From the NCBI RefSeq assembly GCF_009707955.1, contig NZ_WMDQ01000001.1, forward strand, positions 248,001-312,000: a stretch of 64,000 nucleotides of DNA, in the 5' to 3' direction. The number at the start of each line of letters is the position of its first letter. Position 1 is the first letter of the stretch. This document shows, one piece after another, positions 1 to 9,182 of the stretch. The notes under the pieces are model-generated. The model was not told the DNA's origin. It saw only the letters and a program-made list of their open reading frames with translations, and searched no databases. The stretch is from Flavobacterium sp. LC2016-13 (GTDB taxonomy: Bacteria > Bacteroidota > Bacteroidia > Flavobacteriales > Flavobacteriaceae). The position numbers and the translations under genes are program-made.

Positions 1-623
1 TTTCTAAATTTTTTATCAACATTCATCGTTCTGCCAAAATCGATGAAGTAATTATAATTTCTATTAAACATTTTTAAGCTACCATTAGGCATAATTTGGA
101 TTGCAATGATGTTTTTTTTCAAAAACGCATCGTCATAAATTGTGCGAAATAGGGCAGCTAAATCTTCGTTATTTTTTTTATTTATTGTCCCAGAAACAAG
201 AGGAACGCGCGCTGTAAAATTGTCTGATAAAGGCATTTTATTTCCCTCATAGTCAATATAAAAAGAGTTATCACCATCATAAACTCTCGCTATTGGTGTC
301 TTCTGTTTTACTATCGCTTTTAGAACGCCATCGATACTTACAAAAACATCTGACTTCTCAATCATGTCTTGCGTATCAAGGGTTTTTTCTATCTTATTCA
401 AATCTAGTTCAACTTTTCGGATACTGGAAGCGTCTTTTTTATTTTCTATTAACAATTTATTAACCGATTCAGGCTTCACAAACAGTGTGTTTTCTCCCAC
501 AAAAACAACTGTTGCCTTCTTTAATTTTCTATTCCCATTTCGATGCTGAGCGAACGAATACAAAAAAAGTACAAGTCCAAAAATCAACAATAATCGAATA
601 TTTGTCCAATTAAATATTTTCAT
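1..623 (-). CDS. ftsQ: FtsQ/DivIB-like cell division protein, C-terminus cut off by window edge
   Basis: Reading the minus strand from the ATG at 623 gives an open frame of 207 codons that leaves the window at base 1 without a stop. It begins MKIFNWTNIR and has one membrane helix at about residues 8-25, followed by a periplasmic part with a POTRA-like then beta-rich region, as in FtsQ, a bitopic divisome protein that links early and late division proteins. The start lies 14 nt inside the end of murC, so the two are probably translationally coupled. Position after murC is the standard dcw order, with ftsA and ftsZ expected just beyond the edge. The sequence is too diverged for motif proof, so the name rests on topology and context. 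Confidence 0.85.
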   Translation of the reverse strand, partial: MKIFNWTNIRLLLIFGLVLFLYSFAQHRNGNRKLKKATVVFVGENTLFVKPESVNKLLIENKKDASSIRKVELDLNKIEKTLDTQDMIEKSDVFVSIDGVLKAIVKQKTPIARVYDGDNSFYIDYEGNKMPLSDNFTARVPLVSGTINKKNNEDLAALFRTIYDDAFLKKNIIAIQIMPNGSLKMFNRNYNYFIDFGRTMNVDKKFR

Positions 624-1959
624 TTAATATCTTTTTGATTGACGGTACCATTTCTCCAATATCACCAGCTCCTATTGTTACAATTATTGGCGCATCACTG
701 GCTTTGATCTCCGCTAATAAATCATTTTTTGCAACAATTTTTTTGTTCGAATTTGTCATTTTCCCCAACAGCCATTCTGATGTAATCCCTTCCATCGGTA
801 ATTCGCGTGCAGGGTAAATATCCATTAAAAACACTTCATTAAATTGAGATAAACTCTCTGCAAATCCATCAGCAAAATCTCTTGTGCGGCTGAATAAGTG
901 CGGCTGAAAAATTGCTAAAACTTTACGTCCCGGATACAATTCCGTAACAGCTTGATGTACAGCGTTTATTTCTGTTGGATGATGTGCATAATCATCTATA
1001 TAAACTAATTTTTCAGATTTAATCTGATATGAAAAACGTCTTCTGATTCCGTTAAATGAAGCCAGAGCTTTTGCTATTGCATCGGTTGACGTACCGTAGG
1101 TTTTTGACATCGCAATAGCCATCAGCGCATTCATTAAATTGTGTTTTCCAGGCAATCCAAAACGTAAATCTTTCATGATTTCTGATGGTGTTTGCACATC
1201 AAAAACATAACTTCCGTCTTCTATTCGAACATTGAATGCTTTATATTCAGCATCTTCATTTATAGCACATTGAACTCCTTCCAGAGGTAATTCTGTAGTG
1301 ATAAACAATTTATTTTTATCTTCTACTTTTAATGCAAATTCCAAAAATGAAGCTTCAATAGCATCGCTTGTTCCGTAAATATCCAAATGGTCTGCATCCA
1401 TAGATGTTACGCATGCGATGTTTGGATGAAGGTGCAAAAACGAACGATCAAATTCGTCTGCTTCTACAACTGTTACGGTTTTTCCTGTTCCAATTAAATT
1501 TGAATTATAATTTTCTACAATTCCCCCAACAAAAGCTGTAACATCGGCACCACTTTCATATAAAATATGGCCTAAAATACTGGATGTTGTTGTTTTACCG
1601 TGAGTTCCTGCAACTGCGAAACTAAACGTGCCTTTCGTGATAATCCCTAAAACTTCGGCACGTTTTTTAATTTCGTAATTTCTTTCAATAAAATAATTCC
1701 ACTCTGAATGTGTTTTAGGCACAGCAGGCGTAAAAATCACCAATGTGTTTTCTACAAAATAGTCTTTCGGAATTAAACCTATATTATCTTCAAAATGAAT
1801 ATCAATACCACTTTCAATCAACTCGCTGGTTAACATTGACGGCGTTTTATCGTATCCTGAAACCTCTTTTCCGATATATTTGAAATATCGGGCCAAGGCG
1901 CTCATACCGATTCCTCCGATGCCAATAAAATAAACGTTTTGTATTTGATTTAAATTCAT
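610..1959 (-). CDS. murC: UDP-N-acetylmuramate--L-alanine ligase MurC
   Basis: Cytoplasmic ligase that adds L-alanine to UDP-MurNAc, the first step of stem-peptide synthesis. Seen in the sequence: an N-terminal Rossmann glycine motif GIGGIGMSALA (residues 13-23), the ATP-binding P-loop GTHGKTT (118-124), the acidic motif EADEFDRSF (166-174), DADHLDIYG (188-196), GKHNLMNA (271-278) and DDYAHHPTE (322-330). The length of 449 aa is normal for the family. It follows murG after a 153-nt gap and overlaps ftsQ by 14 nt. No unusual residues were noticed. Confidence 0.97.
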   Translation of the reverse strand: MNLNQIQNVYFIGIGGIGMSALARYFKYIGKEVSGYDKTPSMLTSELIESGIDIHFEDNIGLIPKDYFVENTLVIFTPAVPKTHSEWNYFIERNYEIKKRAEVLGIITKGTFSFAVAGTHGKTTTSSILGHILYESGADVTAFVGGIVENYNSNLIGTGKTVTVVEADEFDRSFLHLHPNIACVTSMDADHLDIYGTSDAIEASFLEFALKVEDKNKLFITTELPLEGVQCAINEDAEYKAFNVRIEDGSYVFDVQTPSEIMKDLRFGLPGKHNLMNALMAIAMSKTYGTSTDAIAKALASFNGIRRRFSYQIKSEKLVYIDDYAHHPTEINAVHQAVTELYPGRKVLAIFQPHLFSRTRDFADGFAESLSQFNEVFLMDIYPARELPMEGITSEWLLGKMTNSNKKIVAKNDLLAEIKASDAPIIVTIGAGDIGEMVPSIKKILNENI

Positions 1960-2112
1960 TTCAATTTAATTTTGAGCTATTTACAGGTTACTTTATTTTC
2001 TAAAAAACTAGTAATTAAGCCTTTGTATTTTTCTTATTTTAATAACTCAAAACGCTTAAAAATAGCGTTCTAATTTTTTAATTGTGTTGTATAATTTTAC
2101 CTAAAAGTTATA
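1960..2112 (-). repeat. murG-murC intercistronic gap with weak inverted repeat
   Basis: The 153-nt space inside the dcw operon contains a 12-nt inverted pair, 1970-1981 and 2041-2052 (11 of 12 positions complementary), and a small hairpin AACGCT/AGCGTT near 2051-2070. The inverted pair could be a simpler version of the intercistronic inverted repeats found elsewhere in this window, but its arms show no clear short period. Confidence 0.35.
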
Positions 2113-3198
2113 TTATAACAACTTTTTTATTTCGTCTACTATAACTTTTGTTGCGTTGGGTCTGGCCAGTTTTTTTATGTTTTCACTTAACTGGGTTTGT
2201 TTTCCCTGATCTTTGAGTAAAGCTTCAAAAACTAAAGAAAACTCTACATCCAATTCTGACTCTTTTAGCAAAACAGCTCCTTTTGCATCAACAATTGCCT
2301 GCGCATTTTTAGTTTGATGATCTTCAGCTACATTTGGCGACGGAATAAAAATAACCGGTTTTCCAACAATACATAATTCAGATACAGATGATGCTCCCGC
2401 GCGTGAAATTATAATATCTGCAGCAGCGTAAACAAAATCCATTCTTTCAATGAAATCAACTACTCTTACGTTTTGCTGATTGTGTTTTTTATAGTCTTCA
2501 AAATATAATTTCCCACATTGCCAAATTACCTGAACGTCTTGCGACAATATATTTTGCAATTCTTTTTCTATTAATTGATTTACTCTTCTTGCACCTAAAC
2601 TTCCGCCTAAAACCAACAATGTTTTTTTATTCGGGTCTAAACCATAAAAAGCAATCGCTTCATCTCTTTTACTGTCAATATCAATCAAATCCTGACGAAC
2701 CGGATTTCCTGTTAGAACAATTTTTTCTTTTGGAAAAAAACGTCCTAAATTTTCATAGGCAACACAAATAGCATTTGCTTTTTTACTTAGCAATTTATTC
2801 GTAATTCCGGGAAATGAATTTTGTTCCTGGATTACGGTTGGAATTCCTGCTCCGCCTGCCGCTTGTAATAACGGACCGCTGGCAAAGCCTCCTGTTCCTA
2901 TCACTACATTTGGTTTGAATTGTCTGATGATTCTTCTTGACTCTAGCAAACTTGTTGCCAGTTTTAAAGGAAACATCATATTTTGCAATGTTAATTTTCT
3001 TTGCAAACCTGCTATCCAAAGACCTTTTATTTCATATCCTGCCTGAGGCACTTTTTGCATTTCCATTTTATCTTTGGCTCCTACAAAAAGAAATTCAGCA
3101 TCAGGGAATTGTAATTTTAACTCATTTGCAATAGCAATTGCAGGATAGATATGTCCACCTGTTCCACCACCACTTAATATGAATTTATAATTTGTCAT
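2113..3198 (-). CDS. murG: UDP-GlcNAc:undecaprenyl-PP-MurNAc-pentapeptide GlcNAc transferase MurG
   Basis: Peripheral membrane GT28-type glycosyltransferase that turns lipid I into lipid II. The nucleotide-sugar and lipid-binding glycine loops are visible: GGGTGGH (10-16), GTGGFASGP (101-109) and TGNPVR (163-168), plus the UDP-GlcNAc site [10 protein letters not shown] (265-274) and DHQTKNA (293-299). The length of 361 aa is typical. It follows ftsW with a 38-nt spacer and precedes murC, the expected order. Confidence 0.97.
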   Translation of the reverse strand: MTNYKFILSGGGTGGHIYPAIAIANELKLQFPDAEFLFVGAKDKMEMQKVPQAGYEIKGLWIAGLQRKLTLQNMMFPLKLATSLLESRRIIRQFKPNVVIGTGGFASGPLLQAAGGAGIPTVIQEQNSFPGITNKLLSKKANAICVAYENLGRFFPKEKIVLTGNPVRQDLIDIDSKRDEAIAFYGLDPNKKTLLVLGGSLGARRVNQLIEKELQNILSQDVQVIWQCGKLYFEDYKKHNQQNVRVVDFIERMDFVYAAADIIISRAGASSVSELCIVGKPVIFIPSPNVAEDHQTKNAQAIVDAKGAVLLKESELDVEFSLVFEALLKDQGKQTQLSENIKKLARPNATKVIVDEIKKLL

Positions 3199-3236
3199 AT
3201 TTTTAAAAGTTTTAACGCTCTAAAAACTATTCTTTT

Positions 3237-4556
3237 TTATTTGTTTAATACTGCATTCATCGGATTTCTTGAATTATCTTCGATAGAATACATTTGCTCT
3301 TCTTCATACACTTCTTGATTTTCGTTTCTGACCAAATCTTCTTCGCCCAGTTCTTTGTCAATTAATCTTTGAAGTGCTTCTTTCCTTCTTTCTTTTTCCT
3401 GTTGTTCTTCTACGATCTCTTCATCTTTTTTAGTCACACTTATAATAATTCCAAGAGAAAAACATGTCATCCAGATTGAACTACCTCCACTACTTATCAG
3501 CGGAAGCGTTTGTCCTGTGACCGGCAATAATTCTACTGCAACAGCCATATTAATCATGGCCTGAAATATCATAGGAAAACCGAGTCCGACGACGACTAAT
3601 TTCCCAAATAATGTATTGGCTTTATGTGATGCAATTACAAATCGAAACAATAACAATAAGTATAATAACAATATCGAAACGCCACCTACAAGACCATATT
3701 CTTCAACTACAATTGCGTAGATAAAATCGGAAGATGATTGTGGTAAAAAGTTTTTCTGAACACTTTTTCCTGGTCCTAATCCGCCTAATCCGCCAGATGC
3801 AATAGCAATTTTTGCTTTTTCAATTTGATAATCATCTTCATCCGGTTTGTCCGTAGTAAAGTTTTCAATACGGCTTTCCCATGTTCTAACCCTGCTAAAA
3901 AATCTTGAATCAGGAAACGCTTTTGCTACTAAAAAGAAAAACGCCAATACGGCTATTCCTGAACCAATAATAAAAGCAATATATTTTAATGGATATTTAC
4001 CAATAAATGCCAACATAATTACCATTGAAAAGATCAACGCAGTGGTTGAGAAGTTGGCTGGTAATATAAGTGCCAGAGTGATAAAAACCGGTATCCAAAG
4101 CTGAATTAATGAAGTTTGAAATGGTTCATTTTCTTCTTTGGTTTTTGATAAATAACGCGCTACATAAATAAACAAAACGCTTGCTGCCAAAGTCGAAGTC
4201 TGAAATGTGATTCCGATAAACGGAACCTGAATCCAACGACTTGCATTTGCTCCGGCAATTACGGTTCCTTTTAGTAATGTATAAAGCAATAAAAGCCAAA
4301 CTACGGGAAGTGCAATTTTTGAAATTGCTCTAAAATAATGATACGGGACTTTGTGAACCCAATAAATAATCAGAAAACCAATACATATATGTGCTAAATG
4401 TTTTACCAAATAACCTAATGTATTTCCTGTTCCGTGCCCAATGTATGCCAGATTACTACTCGCACTAAAAACAGGCATAAACGAAAACAGTGCTAATAAA
4501 GCCACAAATGACCATATTACTCTGTCTCCTTTTAGTTTGTTTACTAGTTCTTTCAT
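3237..4556 (-). CDS. ftsW: SEDS peptidoglycan glycosyltransferase FtsW
   Basis: Polytopic inner-membrane enzyme that polymerises lipid II at the septum together with FtsI. Family signatures seen: GGLGGLGPGKS (255-265), FLPQSSSDF (270-278) with the likely catalytic Asp277, and the C-terminal LPVTGQTLPLISSGGSS (344-360). At least eight hydrophobic helices are evident. About 60 strongly charged residues follow the last helix, making it longer than many FtsW proteins. The start lies 8 nt from one arm of a perfect 31-bp inverted repeat, so its ribosome-binding region was probably rebuilt by that insertion. Confidence 0.95.
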   Translation of the reverse strand: MKELVNKLKGDRVIWSFVALLALFSFMPVFSASSNLAYIGHGTGNTLGYLVKHLAHICIGFLIIYWVHKVPYHYFRAISKIALPVVWLLLLYTLLKGTVIAGANASRWIQVPFIGITFQTSTLAASVLFIYVARYLSKTKEENEPFQTSLIQLWIPVFITLALILPANFSTTALIFSMVIMLAFIGKYPLKYIAFIIGSGIAVLAFFFLVAKAFPDSRFFSRVRTWESRIENFTTDKPDEDDYQIEKAKIAIASGGLGGLGPGKSVQKNFLPQSSSDFIYAIVVEEYGLVGGVSILLLYLLLLFRFVIASHKANTLFGKLVVVGLGFPMIFQAMINMAVAVELLPVTGQTLPLISSGGSSIWMTCFSLGIIISVTKKDEEIVEEQQEKERRKEALQRLIDKELGEEDLVRNENQEVYEEEQMYSIEDNSRNPMNAVLNK

Positions 4557-4563
4557 AAGTCCA

Positions 4564-5055
4564 ATTTTAGATTTCTGATTTTAGATTTTAGATTATTTAA
4601 AATCTTTGTCTTTTCTATTTATTAATTCTGTTGTTTACTGTTTTTAAACTGCTGACAAAAATTGCAGTTAATTCATTTCCTTCTTTCCAAATTAATTCTA
4701 ATTCAGATTTAGCAATCCACATTTTTTCTTTTATAATTTCTAACCAAAATAAAGTCTCGTCAGCTTCTTCTAAAACTATATTCATTTTTGCAACAAATTC
4801 TCTGTCACTTCTAGCTCTGCATACTGCTCGATAATTTGCACCAACTGACGTTCCGCTTCTTACTATTTGATTTGTGATCGACCTAATCACATTTGTATTT
4901 GGCATACTTTCAGCCAAATCAATTATCATCAAAGAGAACTTTTTAGTTCTCAACTTCATTTCTTCCGTCGTCATACTTTAAAGAACTTATATTATTTTTC
5001 AATTTTGATATCAAAGTTTAGAACAATCTAAAATCTAAAATCAGAAATCTAAAAT
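4564..5055. mobile_element. Perfect 31-bp inverted repeat bracketing a four-helix-bundle gene inside the dcw operon
   Basis: Bases 4564-4594 and 5025-5055 are exact reverse complements over all 31 positions. Each arm is a tandem of 7-nt units (ATTTTAG, ATTTCTG, ATTTTAG, ATTTTAG, then ATT). One arm reaches the first base of the murD stop codon (5055-5057); the other ends 8 nt before the ftsW ATG. The bracketed 430 nt hold one small gene. The whole 492-bp block sits exactly between two genes that are usually adjacent, so it looks like a gain. No transposase or target-site duplication is visible, so the mechanism is unknown. Confidence 0.7.
4615..4974 (-). CDS. Four-helix-bundle protein of the S23 / 23S rRNA intervening-sequence family
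   Basis: Small protein of 119 aa, alpha-helical throughout and without a signal peptide. It matches the family's usual pattern: an opening helix with KKFSLMIIDL, a central stretch RSGTSVGANYRAVCRARS (43-60) and a helix LEEADETLFWLEIIKE. Family members were first noticed inside intervening sequences of 23S rRNA genes and resemble the DGR accessory protein Avd; nucleic-acid binding is suspected but no biochemical role is firmly known. Here it is not in an rRNA gene but between murD and ftsW, in the same direction, inside a perfect inverted repeat. A role in division is not supported; passenger-gene status is more likely. Confidence 0.85.
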   Translation of the reverse strand: MTTEEMKLRTKKFSLMIIDLAESMPNTNVIRSITNQIVRSGTSVGANYRAVCRARSDREFVAKMNIVLEEADETLFWLEIIKEKMWIAKSELELIWKEGNELTAIFVSSLKTVNNRINK

Positions 5056-6386
5056 TATAAATTGTGAACTGCTTGCTTAAATTGCTTTCCTCTGTCTTCG
5101 TAGTTTTCGAATAAATCGAAACTTGCGCAGGCTGGAGACAATAAAACAGTATCGCCTTTTTCTGTTAATCTTTGAGCTGTTTTTACGGCATCATTCATAT
5201 TATTTACTTCGACCATAATATCAACTACGTTACCAAAAGCTTCAATGATTTTTCTATTGTCTAGTCCTAAACAGATAATTGCTTTTACCTTTTCACGAAC
5301 TAAAGACATTAATTCATTGTAATCATTTCCTTTATCAACTCCTCCAACAATCCAAACAGTTGGTACATTCATGCTGTCTAATGCGAAAAAAGTAGCGTTT
5401 ACATTTGTTGCTTTTGAATCGTTAATGTATTGTACATTTTGAATTTTTAATACTTTCTCTAAACGGTGTTCAACACCTTGAAAATTCGATAAACTTTCGC
5501 GTATTGTTGCATTTCTTATTTGCATCAATTTTGCTACAGAGCTTGCTGCCATTGCGTTTTTCATATTATGTTTTCCTTCTAACGCAATGTATTCTGTTTC
5601 CATTGTAAACTCTTCTTGGTTGATCTTTATTTCCATTTTGTTGTTATTTATAGAAGCTCCTTCGTCAAATTTTTCAGTCAGTGAAAAAGGAATTAATTTT
5701 GCTTTTGTTTTGTTATTCTTTAACCATTCTGCTATTGCCTCGTCATCTGCATCATAAATAAGATAATCGCTTTCGGTTTGATTCATTGTAATTCGAAACT
5801 TCGAATTGATATAGTTTTGATATTTATATTCGTATCGATCTAAATGATCCGGGCTAATATTTGTTATAATGGCAATATCCGGCCTGTAATCTATAATTCC
5901 GTCGAGCTGAAAACTGCTTAACTCAAGAACATAGGCATCGTATTTATTTTCGGCTACTTGCCAGGCAAAACTTTTCCCGATGTTTCCTCCTAAGCCTACA
6001 TTCAAACCTGCTGATTTTAACAAATGATGGGTTAACATTGTTGTTGTGGTTTTACCGTTACTTCCTGTTATTCCAATTGTTAATGCTTCTGTAAAAGGTT
6101 TTGCAAATTCGATTTCAGAAATCACTTTTACTCCGGCTTCAATCAGCTTTTTTACGATGGGAGATTTGTCTGGAATTCCCGGACTTTTCATGACGACATC
6201 GGCATTCAAAATCAGGTCTTCTGTATGTTTTTCTTCTTCCCAGGCAATTCCATTTATAATAAGAACTTCTTTATAGCTTTCTTTTATTTTTCCAAAATCA
6301 GATACAAAAACATCGTATCCTTGCTTCTTACCAAGAATCGCGGTTCCAACACCACTTTCTCCTCCGCCCAATACTACTAGCCTCAT
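5055..6386 (-). CDS. murD: UDP-N-acetylmuramoyl-L-alanine--D-glutamate ligase MurD
   Basis: Cytoplasmic Mur ligase adding D-glutamate to UDP-MurNAc-L-Ala. Visible motifs: N-terminal GGGESGVG (7-14), SPGIP (68-72), P-loop GSNGKTTTT (108-116), ISPDHLDRY (177-185), GKHNMKNAMA (271-280) and NDSKATN (322-328). The length of 443 aa is typical. Its start codon follows the mraY stop without a gap, so translation is probably coupled. Its stop codon touches the 31-bp inverted repeat arm of the four-helix-bundle cassette. Confidence 0.97.
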   Translation of the reverse strand: MRLVVLGGGESGVGTAILGKKQGYDVFVSDFGKIKESYKEVLIINGIAWEEEKHTEDLILNADVVMKSPGIPDKSPIVKKLIEAGVKVISEIEFAKPFTEALTIGITGSNGKTTTTMLTHHLLKSAGLNVGLGGNIGKSFAWQVAENKYDAYVLELSSFQLDGIIDYRPDIAIITNISPDHLDRYEYKYQNYINSKFRITMNQTESDYLIYDADDEAIAEWLKNNKTKAKLIPFSLTEKFDEGASINNNKMEIKINQEEFTMETEYIALEGKHNMKNAMAASSVAKLMQIRNATIRESLSNFQGVEHRLEKVLKIQNVQYINDSKATNVNATFFALDSMNVPTVWIVGGVDKGNDYNELMSLVREKVKAIICLGLDNRKIIEAFGNVVDIMVEVNNMNDAVKTAQRLTEKGDTVLLSPACASFDLFENYEDRGKQFKQAVHNL

Positions 6387-7616
6387 CTATCTTAATTTTA
6401 ATGTAACAATTGACAATATGGCTAACATGATTGCAACAATCCAGAATCTGGTTACGATTTTACTTTCATGATACCCTTTCTTCTGATAATGATGATGCAA
6501 TGGTGACATCAGAAAAACTCTTCGGCCTTCGCCAAAACGTTTCTTTGTATATTTAAAATAAGCCACCTGAATAATTACCGAAGCACTTTCTGCAAGGAAA
6601 ATTCCACAGAAAAAAACGATCAATATTTCTTTACGCACAGCGATTGCTAAAACAGCTATGATTCCACCAATAGTTAAACTTCCAGTATCGCCCATAAACA
6701 CGGAGGCGGGGTAGGAATTGTACCAGAGAAACCCAATTAATGCGCCCACAAATGCGGATATAAAAACGGTCATTTCTCCCGAATTGGGGATGTACATTAT
6801 ATTTAGATAATTCGAAAAAATTATATTTCCTGAAACAAATGTAAATATCCCGAGCGCGAGGACAGATATTGCCGAGGTTCCTGCGGCGAGTCCATCGATA
6901 CCATCTGTTAAATTAGCTCCGTTAGAAACTGCGGTGATAATAAAAATTACAACCGGAATAAAAATTAACCACGCCCATTTTTCATATCCTTCACCTAAAA
7001 AAGATAAAACTTCAGCGTAATCAAATTCATTGTTTTTTATGAAAGGAATTGTCGTTGCTGTCGACTTTTCTTCAACTGGTGCTGGTAAAACTACCGTAGA
7101 ATTTACATTTTTATAAATATCTGTTCTTCCAACATCTGTTCTCACTGTTACCGCTGGATTAAAATATAAAACTGATCCAACGATTATTCCCAGACCAACT
7201 TGTCCGATAACTTTAAAAATTCCTTTAAGTCCTGCTTTATCTTTTTTGAAAATCTTGATATAATCATCAATAAAACCAATTGTTCCCATCCAAAGTGTGG
7301 TTACAATAAGTAATACTATATAAATATTTTGCAAACGGGCAAATAACAAAACCGGCACAAGAGTTGCAAAAATAATTATCAGTCCACCCATTGTTGGTGT
7401 TCCTGCTTTTTCATTTTGACCCGCAAGACCAAGCTCTCTTACTGTTTCTCCTACTTGTTGGCTACGCAAAAAATTAATAACTCTTTTTCCGTAAATTGTT
7501 GATAGAAGTAACGAAAGCATAAATGCTAAAGCTGATCTAAAAGTGATGTACTGAAAAACTCCAGCTCCCGGCATGTCTAATGTTTTTCTCAAGTATTCAA
7601 ATAAATAGTATAGCAT
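6387..7616 (-). CDS. mraY: Phospho-N-acetylmuramoyl-pentapeptide transferase MraY
   Basis: Polytopic membrane enzyme that attaches phospho-MurNAc-pentapeptide to undecaprenyl phosphate (lipid I). Seen: FIDDYIK with the Asp pair at 117-118, [11 protein letters not shown] (232-242), MGDTGS (308-313) and [12 protein letters not shown] (370-381). At 409 aa it is about 50 residues longer than the E. coli enzyme. The extra length is a hydrophilic stretch at about 155-205 rich in Thr, Val and Lys, between membrane helices. murF, which precedes mraY in E. coli, is absent; a 102-nt gap with a short-period inverted repeat separates mraY from murE. Confidence 0.97.
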   Translation of the reverse strand: MLYYLFEYLRKTLDMPGAGVFQYITFRSALAFMLSLLLSTIYGKRVINFLRSQQVGETVRELGLAGQNEKAGTPTMGGLIIIFATLVPVLLFARLQNIYIVLLIVTTLWMGTIGFIDDYIKIFKKDKAGLKGIFKVIGQVGLGIIVGSVLYFNPAVTVRTDVGRTDIYKNVNSTVVLPAPVEEKSTATTIPFIKNNEFDYAEVLSFLGEGYEKWAWLIFIPVVIFIITAVSNGANLTDGIDGLAAGTSAISVLALGIFTFVSGNIIFSNYLNIMYIPNSGEMTVFISAFVGALIGFLWYNSYPASVFMGDTGSLTIGGIIAVLAIAVRKEILIVFFCGIFLAESASVIIQVAYFKYTKKRFGEGRRVFLMSPLHHHYQKKGYHESKIVTRFWIVAIMLAILSIVTLKLR

Positions 7617-7625
7617 ATATCTTTG

Positions 7626-7714
7626 TTTATTTGGTTAATCGTTGATTTGTTTATTTGTAAGTTTTATGATTTAATAGCTATTCGATTAAACGAATAATCA
7701 GTTAACCGATTAAA
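7626..7714. repeat. 8-nt-period inverted repeat filling the murE-mraY gap
   Basis: The left arm 7626-7657 is four 8-nt units (TTTATTTG, GTTAATCG, TTGATTTG, TTTATTTG). The right arm 7683-7714 is four 8-nt units (CGATTAAA, CGAATAAT, CAGTTAAC, CGATTAAA). The arms are complementary at 23 of 32 positions. The outer ends lie 9 nt from the mraY start and 4 nt from the murE stop. There is no gene inside the 25-nt loop. Confidence 0.55.
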
Positions 7715-7718
7715 CTTT

Positions 7719-9182
7719 TTATTTTCCTAATTGATCTAAAATTTCTTTTACAGTTTCCATATCATCAAAATGATGACGAACACCGTTTATTTCCTGATAC
7801 GTTTCATGCCCTTTTCCGGCAATTAATATTATATCGTTTGGCTGAGCTAACTGGCAAGCGGTTTTTATGGCTTGCTTTCTATCTGTAATTCTCAACATTT
7901 TTTTATAATTGTGCGCTTCGATTCCTTTTTCCATTTCATCCAGAATTACTTCGGGATCTTCATTTCTTGGATTATCTGAGGTTAAAATCGCTTTATCGCT
8001 AAAATCTGCTGCGATTTTAGCCATAATTGGTCTTTTGGTTTTATCTCTGTTTCCTCCGCAGCCTACAACCGTAATTAGCTGTTCGTTTTTAGTTCGGATG
8101 TCGTCAATGGTTTTTAAAACATTTTCTAAAGCATCCGGAGTGTGTGCGTAATCTACGATTGCAGTAATATTTCCTTCTGAAATTATATACTGAAAACGAC
8201 CCGAAACACTCTCTAAATCAGACAGTAAACGTAACGCCTCAAGACTATCCATTCCTAACTCTACAGCAGTACCATAAATAGCCAAAACATTGTAAGCATT
8301 AAAAGTTCCTATAAGTTTTACCCAAACTTCATTATCATTAACCTTCAATAATAATCCTGACAATTGGCTTTCTAAAATCTGTGCTTTAAAATCAGCGTAA
8401 GTTTTTAAGGCGTATGTAAATTTTCTTGCAACCGTATTTTGCAACATTACGGTTCCATTTTTATCATCGATGTTTGATAAAGCAAAAGCCGTTTTTGGCA
8501 ATGAATCAAAAAATGACTTTTTAACGTCTCTGTATTCTGCAAAAGTTGGATGATAATCTAAATGATCATGCGAAAGATTTGTAAAAATCCCTCCAACAAA
8601 ATGCAATGCTTCTGTTCTTTTTTGATGAATTCCGTGTGAACTCACTTCCATAAAACAATGCGTTACTCCGGCTTCGATCATTTCATTCAAATAATGATTG
8701 ATTGTCAAAGAATCCGGCGTTGTATGTGTTGCATTATATTCTGTTTCATCAACTACAATTTTTACGGTTGATAATAAACCAACTTTAAAACCTGCTTTTT
8801 GAAACAACTGAAACAATAACGAAGCAATTGTTGTTTTTCCGTTTGTGCCTGTTACGCCCACTAATTTTAATTTTTCAGAAGGATTTCCGAAATAATTAGC
8901 CGCCATAAAAGCCAATGCTGTATTGGTATCTTTTACCTTAATATATGTAATTCCTTTTGCAACATTTTCTGGCAATGTATCGCAAATAATTGCTGTTGCG
9001 CCTAACTGAATTGCTTTTTCGATATAATCATGCCCATCCGAAAGAGATCCTCGAATTGCAACAAAAACATCATTTGCTTCAATTTTTCTTGAATCAAAAT
9101 CAATTTTATGTACATCGATTTCTGTTGAACCTGTTACAGATTCAATAGCTACTTTATATAATATGTCTTTCAGTATTTTCAC
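7719..9182 (-). CDS. murE: UDP-MurNAc-L-Ala-D-Glu--2,6-diaminopimelate ligase MurE
   Basis: Cytoplasmic Mur ligase that adds the third stem residue. P-loop GTNGKTT (112-118), HTTPDS (153-158), YAHTPDALE (345-353) and the DNPR motif (403-406) are all present; DNPR is the established marker for meso-diaminopimelate rather than lysine as substrate. The length of 487 aa is typical. It overlaps the end of ftsI by 4 nt, so the two are probably translationally coupled. Confidence 0.97.
   Translation of the reverse strand: MKILKDILYKVAIESVTGSTEIDVHKIDFDSRKIEANDVFVAIRGSLSDGHDYIEKAIQLGATAIICDTLPENVAKGITYIKVKDTNTALAFMAANYFGNPSEKLKLVGVTGTNGKTTIASLLFQLFQKAGFKVGLLSTVKIVVDETEYNATHTTPDSLTINHYLNEMIEAGVTHCFMEVSSHGIHQKRTEALHFVGGIFTNLSHDHLDYHPTFAEYRDVKKSFFDSLPKTAFALSNIDDKNGTVMLQNTVARKFTYALKTYADFKAQILESQLSGLLLKVNDNEVWVKLIGTFNAYNVLAIYGTAVELGMDSLEALRLLSDLESVSGRFQYIISEGNITAIVDYAHTPDALENVLKTIDDIRTKNEQLITVVGCGGNRDKTKRPIMAKIAADFSDKAILTSDNPRNEDPEVILDEMEKGIEAHNYKKMLRITDRKQAIKTACQLAQPNDIILIAGKGHETYQEINGVRHHFDDMETVKEILDQLGK

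Noticed and set aside
4615..4974. The four-helix-bundle gene as an rRNA intervening sequence or as a diversity-generating retroelement accessory
   Set aside because: No rRNA sequence, reverse transcriptase or template repeat is nearby; only the protein family is shared.
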